Source of the DNA: Holdemanella sp.
GTDB lineage: Bacteria > Bacillota_I > Bacilli_A > Erysipelotrichales > Erysipelotrichaceae
Direction: 5' to 3'
Assembly (NCBI GenBank): GCA_021442845.1
Contig: JABUSD010000060.1
Location: 1 to 7,741, forward strand
Length of the DNA stretch: 7,741 nucleotides
Shown: one piece after another, positions 1 through 5,454 of the stretch
How positions within the stretch are numbered: the stretch's first letter is position 1
Layout of the letters: each line of letters opens with the position of its first letter
Made by a program: the position numbers and the translations under genes
Notes under the pieces: generated by a model
Databases searched by the model: none
Seen by the model: the letters and a program-made list of their open reading frames with translations, nothing else
What the model was told of the DNA's origin: nothing

Positions 1-951
1 TGCGATATTATCTTCATTTAACTGTTTATTAAATCTTTCTATCTCTTCTTTTGAAGATAATATAACTTCAGCATTGATATAATCATTTAAACAACATGTA
101 TTTACATAAGAAAAATACCAGTAAAGATGGGAAGATGTATCATAGCTTTCAAGCGCCATCATATCTTTTTCAATATGATCAACTAATAATTCTTTTTCTT
201 CATCAAATAATTTCTTAGATTCCTTTTCTAATTTACTATTCACCTTTTCTTTAATTGTACATATCTGTTCATCCGTAAATAATAAATCCGTTGCAGGACT
301 AATCATAATAGAATCAATTTCTTTAATTGTTCGTTGTGTATTTTCATCAAAAAAACGAATTGATTCTATTTCTGTATCAAAGAATTCAATACGAATTGGA
401 TTTTCATATTCAAGTGAAAAGATATCCACAATACCACCACGAGATGCATATGTACATGGTCGATCTACATAATTTAATTTAGAATATCCAATACGGTTTA
501 ATTTACTTTTTAAATCAGCCATATCAAATTCCTGGTTTATATGCAGTGTAAAACAATTATCTTTAAACATATTTACATCAGGAAGATAACGAACATAAGC
601 AGCTGTATTACATATGATAATCTTAGGTTCATCATTTTTGATAATCTGTGTAAGCGAATAGATTAATTCTTCCTTATCTTCGGGAGATGAAGCAATAGCT
701 TGTACACGTAAGCTTTCTTCCATGACAAAAAGCAGCACGTTCGGCAAAAGGGGTGATAGCCGATTATATAACTGCTGCGCCATATATCGATTCTTTTTTA
801 CAATAATTCTTGTCTTATGATCTTTATGAAATGCACTCGCAATAACAAGTGCTTCTTCCATATCAAGAAGATTTCCGATACCATCCTGTGATTTTAATAT
901 CCTCTGGGTAATATCATTTTCAACAAGTAAATCCAGTATTTTATCTTTCAA
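1..951 (-). CDS. mfd: Transcription-repair coupling factor Mfd, N-terminal part (cut by window edge)
   Basis: Mfd is a cytoplasmic ATP-driven DNA translocase that removes RNA polymerase stalled at lesions and recruits UvrA to start nucleotide excision repair. The first 317 codons are present and the frame stays open to base 1. They cover the UvrB-like N-terminal module. The stretch RGGIVDIF at residues 171-178, followed by PIRIEFFDTEIESIRFFD (185-202) and a TQRTI segment, is the typical Mfd/UvrB signature. Residues 288-312 resemble the segment preceding the RNA-polymerase-interacting domain in Bacillus Mfd. The helicase motor domains lie outside the window. The start is a TTG at 949-951, chosen because GAGGAAG sits just upstream and the N-terminal length fits the family; the next in-frame ATG is only at codon 31 and would cut into the domain. 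The gap to pth is 10 bp and the Shine-Dalgarno sequence touches the pth stop codon, so translation is probably coupled. Confidence 0.93.
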   Translation of the reverse strand, partial: MKDKILDLLVENDITQRILKSQDGIGNLLDMEEALVIASAFHKDHKTRIIVKKNRYMAQQLYNRLSPLLPNVLLFVMEESLRVQAIASSPEDKEELIYSLTQIIKNDEPKIIICNTAAYVRYLPDVNMFKDNCFTLHINQEFDMADLKSKLNRIGYSKLNYVDRPCTYASRGGIVDIFSLEYENPIRIEFFDTEIESIRFFDENTQRTIKEIDSIMISPATDLLFTDEQICTIKEKVNSKLEKESKKLFDEEKELLVDHIEKDMMALESYDTSSHLYWYFSYVNTCCLNDYINAEVILSSKEEIERFNKQLNEDNIA

Positions 952-961
952 TTTTCTTCCT

Positions 962-1522
962 CTATTTTTTATTGAATTTATTCATCGTATCCATAAAATC
1001 GTGTTTTATAGAATAATAAGCAGCTTTTGAAGCATTTTCAATAGCTATGTTCAAATCCGGTTTTTCTTCATCTTTGAATTTAGAAAGAACCCAATCTACC
1101 ATAGGAATTTTTGGATCTTTATCAATACCAACACGGATACGATTGAATTCATTTGAAAAACCACAATGAATAATACTTTTTATACCATTATGTCCGCCAT
1201 CACTTCCTTTTTGACGTAAACGAATCTTTCCAACAGGTAATGCGATATCATCATATATAATTAATACATTACTCATAGACTCCTTATAGAAATCCAGACA
1301 TTGTCTAAGCGCAAAACCGCTATTATTCATAAATGTAGTAGGCTTTAATAAAATTACATCTTCTCCATCTACTTTCCCCTTTGCGAAATAAGAAGAGAAT
1401 TTTTCCTGATTAAATTCAAGTTTACATAATTTTGATAATTCATCCATAACCATATACCCAGCGTTATGTCTAGTATTTGCATATTTAACGCCAGGATTGC
1501 CTAATCCAATAATTATTTTCAT
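962..1522 (-). CDS. pth: Peptidyl-tRNA hydrolase
   Basis: Pth cleaves the ester bond of peptidyl-tRNAs that drop off the ribosome, recycling tRNA in the cytoplasm. At 186 residues it has the usual bacterial length. The expected active-site residues are visible: N9 in GLGNPG, catalytic H19 in TRHNAGY, N66 in the TTFMNNSG loop, D91 in the YDDIALP loop, and N112 in SDGGHNG. The start ATG follows the highly conserved MKIIIGLGNPG beginning directly. The ribosome-binding site is weak (only AAAGAA before the ATG), unlike the strong ones elsewhere in this operon. The gene lies 41 bp after khpB, just past a terminator-like hairpin, and is followed after 10 bp by mfd, a common pth-mfd pairing in Firmicutes. 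Expression may therefore depend on readthrough or on an unseen promoter within khpB. Confidence 0.97.
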   Translation of the reverse strand: MKIIIGLGNPGVKYANTRHNAGYMVMDELSKLCKLEFNQEKFSSYFAKGKVDGEDVILLKPTTFMNNSGFALRQCLDFYKESMSNVLIIYDDIALPVGKIRLRQKGSDGGHNGIKSIIHCGFSNEFNRIRVGIDKDPKIPMVDWVLSKFKDEEKPDLNIAIENASKAAYYSIKHDFMDTMNKFNKK

Positions 1523-1538
1523 ATTTCTTTAACACAAA

Positions 1539-1568
1539 AATAACGGGATGGATTTAAACCCCGTTATT
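1539..1568 (-). terminator. Intrinsic terminator or attenuator between khpB and pth
   Basis: On the minus strand the arms AATAACGGG and CCCGTTATT form a perfect 9-bp stem around a 12-nt loop, and the second arm runs into a U-rich tail (UUAUUUUUG). The khpB stop codon (1564-1566) lies inside the first arm, so translating ribosomes would cover that arm. Only 16 nt separate the hairpin from the pth start. It could end most transcripts from the rpmH promoter or attenuate them before pth-mfd. Confidence 0.65.
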
Positions 1569-2190
1569 CATTATCCTTTCCTGGTGTATATAAGATTCTC
1601 AAACGACGACCTTCTCCTTCGCCTTCACTCTTTGTCGTGATGTTGTACATAGAAGACAAGGCGTTATGAATTGCCTTTCTTTCATCTGCAGGCATAGGAT
1701 CTAATGTTGCATCAACTTTAGTACGACGTACATCTTTTGCTACACGAATCGCCATCTTTGTTACTTTTTCATATCGATCTTCCTTATAACCGTTTACATC
1801 AATCAATACACCAACTCGTTTTTTGAATTCAGCACTTGCAGCTGCTTTTACAAGCTGATTGAATGATTGTAAAGATTTCCCATTCTTTCCAATCAAAATC
1901 GCATTGTTTGATGTATTTACTGTTACTTTATAGAATCCGTTATCATTTTCAATTTTGACTTCACCATCTAAATTCGCGTTATCAAAGTACTGCTGAATAT
2001 ACTGGCTGATAAATTTTTCTACATCCTTTTCACAATATACTTCAATTTCAACAGTTTTTCCGATTCCTAAAAAACCGCTTTTTTCTTCAAGGATTGTATA
2101 ATTCAATTCATCAACAGATACCCCTTTAGAACGTGATGCCATTGTTAATGCATCTTCTAAAGTCTTTCCTATAAATCTATCAAATACCAT
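1564..2190 (-). CDS. khpB: RNA-binding protein KhpB/Jag (Jag_N, KH and R3H domains)
   Basis: KhpB (also called Jag, SpoIIIJ-associated protein or EloR) is a cytoplasmic RNA-binding protein. In streptococci it forms a complex with KhpA and affects cell elongation and peptidoglycan synthesis; a similar role here is inferred. The 208-residue product has the full family architecture: a Jag_N domain at about 1-52 with SGFLGIGKT near residue 38, a KH domain at about 75-150 with the nucleic-acid-gripping GKNG loop at 101-104, and an R3H domain at the C terminus with R171 and H175 spaced R-x3-H and the GRRLRI strand. Its length equals that of the Bacillus protein. It follows yidC by 11 bp, and its Shine-Dalgarno AGGAGG (2198-2203) overlaps the yidC stop codon, which suggests translational coupling. 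Its own stop codon is buried in the downstream hairpin stem. Confidence 0.95.
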   Translation of the reverse strand: MVFDRFIGKTLEDALTMASRSKGVSVDELNYTILEEKSGFLGIGKTVEIEVYCEKDVEKFISQYIQQYFDNANLDGEVKIENDNGFYKVTVNTSNNAILIGKNGKSLQSFNQLVKAAASAEFKKRVGVLIDVNGYKEDRYEKVTKMAIRVAKDVRRTKVDATLDPMPADERKAIHNALSSMYNITTKSEGEGEGRRLRILYTPGKDNE

Positions 2191-2201
2191 TCTTCATCCT
2201 C

Positions 2202-3197
2202 CTACTTCTGCTTTTTCATTAACTGGTGAAGAACGATTGTTTGACAAATACGATATAAAGAAGTTACCAACCAATAGAATGCCATGGCAATTGGCCAAGA
2301 TAAATACAAGAATGCGATCATAGCTGTTGACATATACATTGTCATACTTGCTGTATCCATACCACTCTTTTCTGGTTCTGCATATGTTTTCTTTTTAACA
2401 TTATTGCGTTTATCGTCATATTTCTTTAACCATTGAGGTAGCTTGATAGAAACTAGCTGACAAACAATCATCAATACATAAATAACGATATATGCGATAT
2501 TGAATGTTTTAAATCCTTCCATTGGAGTACCCTGTAAAGAAATACCAAGGAATGTTCCAGTTAATACAGCAGCAGCACGCATTGTTGCATAATACATTCC
2601 CATCATAACTGGAAGCTGAATAAATGTAACAAGAAGCGATCCAATTGGATGAATATCATATTTCTTATATAAAGCCTGCTGTTCCTGATACATACGCATC
2701 TTTGACTGATCATCTGTCTTATCTTTATACTTATCTGTAATTCTTTGAAGTTCAGGCTGGATTTCCTGCATACGCTGACTTGACATCTGCGATTTACGTG
2801 TAAATAAAAATAATATAACCTGAATTAAAATAGTTGAACAGATAATACCAAAACCTGCATCTCCTGTAATAGATGAAATCTTATTGATTAACTGTGCAAT
2901 TGGCCATACGATTAATCCTTCAAACCATCCGTCTTTAAATGAATCTTTAAATGCTTTTGGCTGAATTTCAATAATATCTGTATCTTTTAACTTAGCATAT
3001 TGTTTAGCTAATTTTTCATCTTCAATTTCAGATACATTTACTTTTCCTTTTTCAACTTTGACAACTTCACTTGCGATAATCTGATCTACTTTTGTCTTCC
3101 CATCTTTTCCACGTGGATTTGAACATGCTGTACATGTTAATACGACAAATAGACATAAAAATAGGATTTTCGCTTTACCCTGTAAAAATTTTTTCAT
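2202..3197 (-). CDS. yidC: Membrane protein insertase YidC/Oxa1, lipoprotein type
   Basis: YidC inserts membrane proteins, alone or with SecYEG. The 331-residue protein starts with a basic N terminus and hydrophobic stretch (10-24) ending in a lipobox-like CTAC with C25 as the likely lipidated residue; Cys at -3 is unusual. An outside segment of about 70 residues follows. Five membrane segments typical of Gram-positive YidC fall at about 95-133, 186-206, 232-252, 286-302 and 303-324. The cytoplasmic hairpin SQRMQEIQPELQRITDKY (140-157) and IQLPVMMGMYYATMRA (193-208) are clear family motifs. The tail is short (LHQLMKKQK). It is longer than the roughly 260-residue Bacillus SpoIIIJ because of the N-terminal outside region and a charged loop near 258-280. 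The groove arginine of the family aligns with Q126 (codon CAG at 2820-2822). The gap to rnpA is 11 bp, with AGAGG as Shine-Dalgarno. Confidence 0.95.
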   Translation of the reverse strand: MKKFLQGKAKILFLCLFVVLTCTACSNPRGKDGKTKVDQIIASEVVKVEKGKVNVSEIEDEKLAKQYAKLKDTDIIEIQPKAFKDSFKDGWFEGLIVWPIAQLINKISSITGDAGFGIICSTILIQVILFLFTRKSQMSSQRMQEIQPELQRITDKYKDKTDDQSKMRMYQEQQALYKKYDIHPIGSLLVTFIQLPVMMGMYYATMRAAAVLTGTFLGISLQGTPMEGFKTFNIAYIVIYVLMIVCQLVSIKLPQWLKKYDDKRNNVKKKTYAEPEKSGMDTASMTMYMSTAMIAFLYLSWPIAMAFYWLVTSLYRICQTIVLHQLMKKQK

Positions 3198-3208
3198 TTC
3201 CTACCTCT

Positions 3209-3553
3209 TCATTGCGTCTTTTTAAAACGCCATTCCATCTTTTTTTTACTCTCTTTCAATTCATTCAGATTTTCAGCATAATCATGATTTGCATAAACAG
3301 GTCTTACAATAATAACGACATCATACTTTTCTTCAAAGGTAAAAACTTCATCGATCATGCTACGTAACTGTCTTTTAATCTTGTTACGCTTTACTGCATT
3401 TCCCATCTTTTTACCAACACTAATACCTATTCTTGCATGCGCTTCTACTTTTGGCTGAATATAACAGACAAATGAAGGAGATTTGACAAATGTCTTTTTC
3501 TGGATTATTGAGGAAAATTCATAATTCTTGCAGATTCTAAATTCCTTTTTCAT
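3209..3553 (-). CDS. rnpA: Ribonuclease P protein component
   Basis: RnpA is the small basic protein subunit that, with the catalytic RNase P RNA, removes 5' leaders from precursor tRNAs. The 114-residue length is normal. The hallmark RNR helix is present as KRNKIKRQLR (55-64), preceded by the RIGISVGKKMGNAV strand (41-54) that forms the central cleft. The N-terminal region (about 1-38) has the aromatic residues that face the 5' leader. The ATG is preceded by AGGAGGAG (3558-3565), one of the strongest ribosome-binding sites in the window. It lies 45 bp downstream of rpmH, beyond a hairpin with a U-tract. The rpmH-rnpA-yidC-khpB order is conserved in Firmicutes. The RNase P RNA itself is not in this window. 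Confidence 0.97.
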   Translation of the reverse strand: MKKEFRICKNYEFSSIIQKKTFVKSPSFVCYIQPKVEAHARIGISVGKKMGNAVKRNKIKRQLRSMIDEVFTFEEKYDVVIIVRPVYANHDYAENLNELKESKKKMEWRFKKTQ

Positions 3554-3573
3554 GAAACTCCTCCTATCCAGAC

Positions 3574-3598
3574 AAAAAAATCACCGTATTGGTGATTT
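3574..3598 (-). terminator. Hairpin with U-tract between rpmH and rnpA (attenuator-like)
   Basis: On the minus strand the arms AAATCACC and GGTGATTT form an 8-bp stem with a 5-nt loop, beginning at the base next to the rpmH stop codon and followed by a run of Us (seven As at 3574-3580 on the plus strand). Only three pairs are G-C, so the terminator is likely to leak. This fits a need for much more L34 than RNase P protein. It could instead protect the 3' end of a processed rpmH mRNA. Confidence 0.6.
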
Positions 3599-3733
3599 CT
3601 ATGCGGATAAAACCTTTCTGCCTTTCGCTCTTCTTCTTGAAAGAACGTTGCGACCACCAGCTGTTGCCATACGTGCACGGAATCCATGTACTCTTTGGTG
3701 TTTTCTCTTACTTGGCTGATATGTTCTTTTCAT
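3599..3733 (-). CDS. rpmH: Ribosomal protein L34 (bL34)
   Basis: bL34 is a small, very basic protein of the large ribosomal subunit that packs against 23S rRNA. The 44-residue product begins [20 protein letters not shown] and continues [19 protein letters not shown], which is close to the bacterial consensus over its full length; it ends VLSA then TAG. It starts at ATG 3731-3733 with GAGGGGT (3744-3750) about 10 nt upstream. It is the first gene behind the strong promoter at 3790-3819 and heads the rpmH-rnpA-yidC-khpB cluster. Plus-strand reading frames over the same bases are antisense shadows. Confidence 0.98.
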   Translation of the reverse strand: MKRTYQPSKRKHQRVHGFRARMATAGGRNVLSRRRAKGRKVLSA

Positions 3734-3789
3734 ATTTATTCACACCCCTCAGTCTTTCACTCTCGATTTTCAAATAAGATTGCTGAATA

Positions 3790-3819
3790 ATTATAACCTT
3801 ATTCCTATAGCTATGTCAA
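3790..3819 (-). promoter_or_regulatory. Sigma-A type promoter for rpmH operon
   Basis: On the minus strand there is a perfect -35 TTGACA (3814-3819) and a perfect -10 TATAAT (3790-3795) separated by 18 bp. Transcription should begin near 3783, giving a leader of about 50 nt before rpmH. It sits 4 bp past the femX-like stop codon. It is the best promoter match in the window, as expected for a ribosomal-protein operon. Confidence 0.85.
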
Positions 3820-3823
3820 CAAT

Positions 3824-5056
3824 TTATTCTCCACCTTGTTTAGATTTCATCATTTTATAAGCGATTTGACTTGGTTTAAATAAAATTTTCCATGTTGGAT
3901 AATCAAATTCACCAATAAACTCATTAATTGTTGGATTGAAATTATCTTTAAATTTTGTTAATCCATCATCCAGTGTTCCTTCTACACCACCCATATTTGA
4001 CCATCTACAGCCTCTTTCAAAAGCCCATTTGAAGTTTTCTACATATTCTTTATACTGTGGCATAAATTTTTTAAATCGCTCATCCATCCCTGCATATAAC
4101 ATTTCACATGTATTTCCATATTGAATGCTTAAAATACCAGCTATAGATATTTCTTTATCATCATTTCCAAATTCCATTAACATTTCATCAAATTCATTAA
4201 TATCCTTATCAACAGATTGAATCTGATCCTGTAATCTTCTTAATTTTTTCTTTGCGTTTTCTGGTGTATTTTTTATTTCCTTTTCGATTTCAATTTTTCT
4301 ATCGTGTGCATTTTTTGATAAACGATATAAATTACACTTTGCTAAGAATATAACACCTGTATCTGGATATGTTTCCATCAAGTGATTGAAATATTCCTTA
4401 TTTCTTAAAGATACCTGTTTTCTTTCTTCGGTTAAGGCAACCAGCCTTGAAAACTCATCCACCAGCTCTTTACCACCATGAATGATATTTACATCTTTTC
4501 GATCAGCATCCTTAATCAATCTTTTTGTATGTTTAGGAAGTGTTTCCATGACATCTTCACTATAATATACATTAGACTGAAATCTTGGTTGTATAGAATC
4601 TTTTATATTCATAACATATCCCTGGTGTTTTGCACCGATATTTTTGAATATATTTAAATATGTTTCTGTTTCTGGATATCTATTTAAATTGTATTCATTC
4701 GATTTATAATCATTGATATGAATAGCAGGGTCAAATTTAATGAATAATGCCCTTTTCTTCTTTGCAACTTTCTTTAGATTCTTAAAATAGAAATCCAATA
4801 AATTTTCATTCTTATAGTCACAGATAGGTCCTCTTGGAAGATAGAACATTGTAAAACCCATTGGAAGTCTTCGAATTAGAACCATTCCAGTACATACAAG
4901 CTTTCCATTTTCATATACACCTGTATATAGATGATCCCAGTTGGATTTTATCTTCGCCCATTCATACCCTTGTAGTAAATTACAATACTCATGATTTTCT
5001 ACAAATTCATTAAATTCATTTTTTTCTATATTTATAGCAAATGTATAGCAACTCAT
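3824..5056 (-). CDS. FemABX-family peptidoglycan branching peptidyltransferase
   Basis: FemABX enzymes use aminoacyl-tRNA to add amino acids to the third-position residue of the peptidoglycan stem peptide, building the cross-bridge on lipid II at the inner face of the membrane. The 410 residues match family length and layout: two GNAT-like halves and a helical coiled-coil arm. Visible family signatures are NLLQGYEWAKIK (26-37), YLPRGPICD (72-80), IQPRFQSNVYY (155-165), and SNMGGVEGTLDDGL (353-366) with FIGEFDYP (380-387). The charged, heptad-rich stretch at about 244-296 is the coiled-coil arm. The start ATG has AAGGGGG (5063-5069) upstream. The amino acid added (Gly, Ala, Ser or other) cannot be read from the sequence, so no specific symbol is given. 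It lies between oriC and rpmH, transcribed away from the origin. I see no clear terminator before the rpmH promoter. Confidence 0.92.
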   Translation of the reverse strand: MSCYTFAINIEKNEFNEFVENHEYCNLLQGYEWAKIKSNWDHLYTGVYENGKLVCTGMVLIRRLPMGFTMFYLPRGPICDYKNENLLDFYFKNLKKVAKKKRALFIKFDPAIHINDYKSNEYNLNRYPETETYLNIFKNIGAKHQGYVMNIKDSIQPRFQSNVYYSEDVMETLPKHTKRLIKDADRKDVNIIHGGKELVDEFSRLVALTEERKQVSLRNKEYFNHLMETYPDTGVIFLAKCNLYRLSKNAHDRKIEIEKEIKNTPENAKKKLRRLQDQIQSVDKDINEFDEMLMEFGNDDKEISIAGILSIQYGNTCEMLYAGMDERFKKFMPQYKEYVENFKWAFERGCRWSNMGGVEGTLDDGLTKFKDNFNPTINEFIGEFDYPTWKILFKPSQIAYKMMKSKQGGE

Positions 5057-5257
5057 AGAATTCCCCCTTAGGTCGGATATATTCTACACTTATTTTATTA
5101 AAAATAATATAGTTTTTCCTATTTTATATAGTTTTACATTATATTTCCACATATTATTTTTCTCTATTCTTACAATTCTGTATACAATGGGGAAAAATCG
5201 AATAAATCGCATAATTAAACGATATGAAAACTGTATAAATCTGGGGAAATACAGTAG

Positions 5258-5344
5258 TTTTCCACATTACTTTTCCACATTTTTTCTAGTTTTCCACATT
5301 GTGCATATCTTTTTCCACAATATTGTATGTGGAAAAATGGATAA
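5258..5344. repeat. DnaA-box cluster upstream of dnaA
   Basis: Four identical direct copies of TTTTCCACA occur at 5258-5266, 5271-5279, 5290-5298 and 5311-5319 on the plus strand. A fifth copy is inverted at 5328-5336 (TGTGGAAAA). A poorer inverted box, TTATCCATT on the minus strand, follows at 5336-5344. Each perfect copy differs from the consensus TTATCCACA only at position 3. Start-to-start spacings of the direct copies are 13, 19 and 21 bp. The cluster probably binds DnaA for origin activity and for autoregulation of dnaA. Confidence 0.85.
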
Positions 5345-5416
5345 CAATGTATATATATCTTCTTTTTTATCATTCAGTTGATATTCAAAAAAGTTAATAT
5401 ATATATTGTTTGTTTT

Positions 5417-5438
5417 CGTGTATAATATGATATACACG
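5417..5438. promoter_or_regulatory. dnaA -10 element inside a perfect 8-bp inverted repeat
   Basis: CGTGTATA (5417-5424) and TATACACG (5431-5438) are perfect inverted arms around a 6-bp centre. A perfect TATAAT (5421-5426) falls in the left arm and is a candidate -10; no good -35 is found 16-18 bp upstream. A second possible promoter is TTGATA (5378-5383) with TATATT (5402-5407), spaced 18 bp. The symmetry suggests an operator or, if transcription starts further upstream, an mRNA hairpin immediately before the Shine-Dalgarno. Confidence 0.55.
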
Positions 5439-5439
5439 T

Positions 5440-5446
5440 AAGGAGG
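5440..5446 (+). promoter_or_regulatory. Strong dnaA ribosome-binding site that decides the start
   Basis: AAGGAGG, followed by T, is a near-perfect anti-SD match. It lies 8 nt before the first of two adjacent ATG codons (5455 and 5458), favouring the first; the second would be 11 nt away. Confidence 0.8.
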
Positions 5447-5454
5447 TTGTTGAC

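Larger units (their letters stand above)
5057..5454. other. Replication origin, upstream part (oriC, femX-dnaA intergenic)
   Basis: This 398-bp gene-free gap is strongly AT-rich and holds several DnaA-box-like nonamers clustered at 5258-5344, more distant degenerate ones at 5143-5151, 5188-5196 and 5242-5250, AT tracts around 5085-5160 and 5347-5410, and the dnaA promoter. Divergent gene directions on its two sides and its place beside dnaA support an origin. With the dnaA-dnaN gap it makes a bipartite origin like that of Bacillus subtilis. A plus-strand open frame at 5187-5381 is not a gene; it reads through the boxes. Confidence 0.85.

Noticed and set aside
3092..3367. Plus-strand open frame of 91 codons
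   Set aside because: It lies antisense across the rnpA-yidC junction, has no ribosome-binding site of note and its product has no recognisable domain.
3528..3777. Two plus-strand open frames of about 62 codons over rpmH
   Set aside because: Both are antisense to the clear rpmH gene, rich in residues produced by its reversed basic codons, and match nothing.
3807..3814. 8-bp palindrome ATAGCTAT in the spacer of the rpmH promoter
   Set aside because: Short AT-rich palindromes are frequent by chance here, and there is no second copy to support an operator.
3936..4124. Plus-strand open frame of 62 codons
   Set aside because: It is antisense to the femX-like gene with no start signal or known motif.
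5081..5086. Possible -10 TAGAAT for the femX-like gene on the minus strand
   Set aside because: No convincing -35 at the right distance and the leader would leave almost no room before the Shine-Dalgarno; in such AT-rich DNA this match is weak.
5085..5160. AT-rich stretch as the main unwinding element
   Set aside because: It lacks adjoining tandem boxes and a trio-like tract; the dnaA-dnaN gap fits the known arrangement better, though this was judged by eye.
5187..5381. Plus-strand open frame of 64 codons in the origin gap
   Set aside because: It reads straight through the DnaA-box cluster, and the Phe-His-rich product reflects translated TTTTCCACA repeats.
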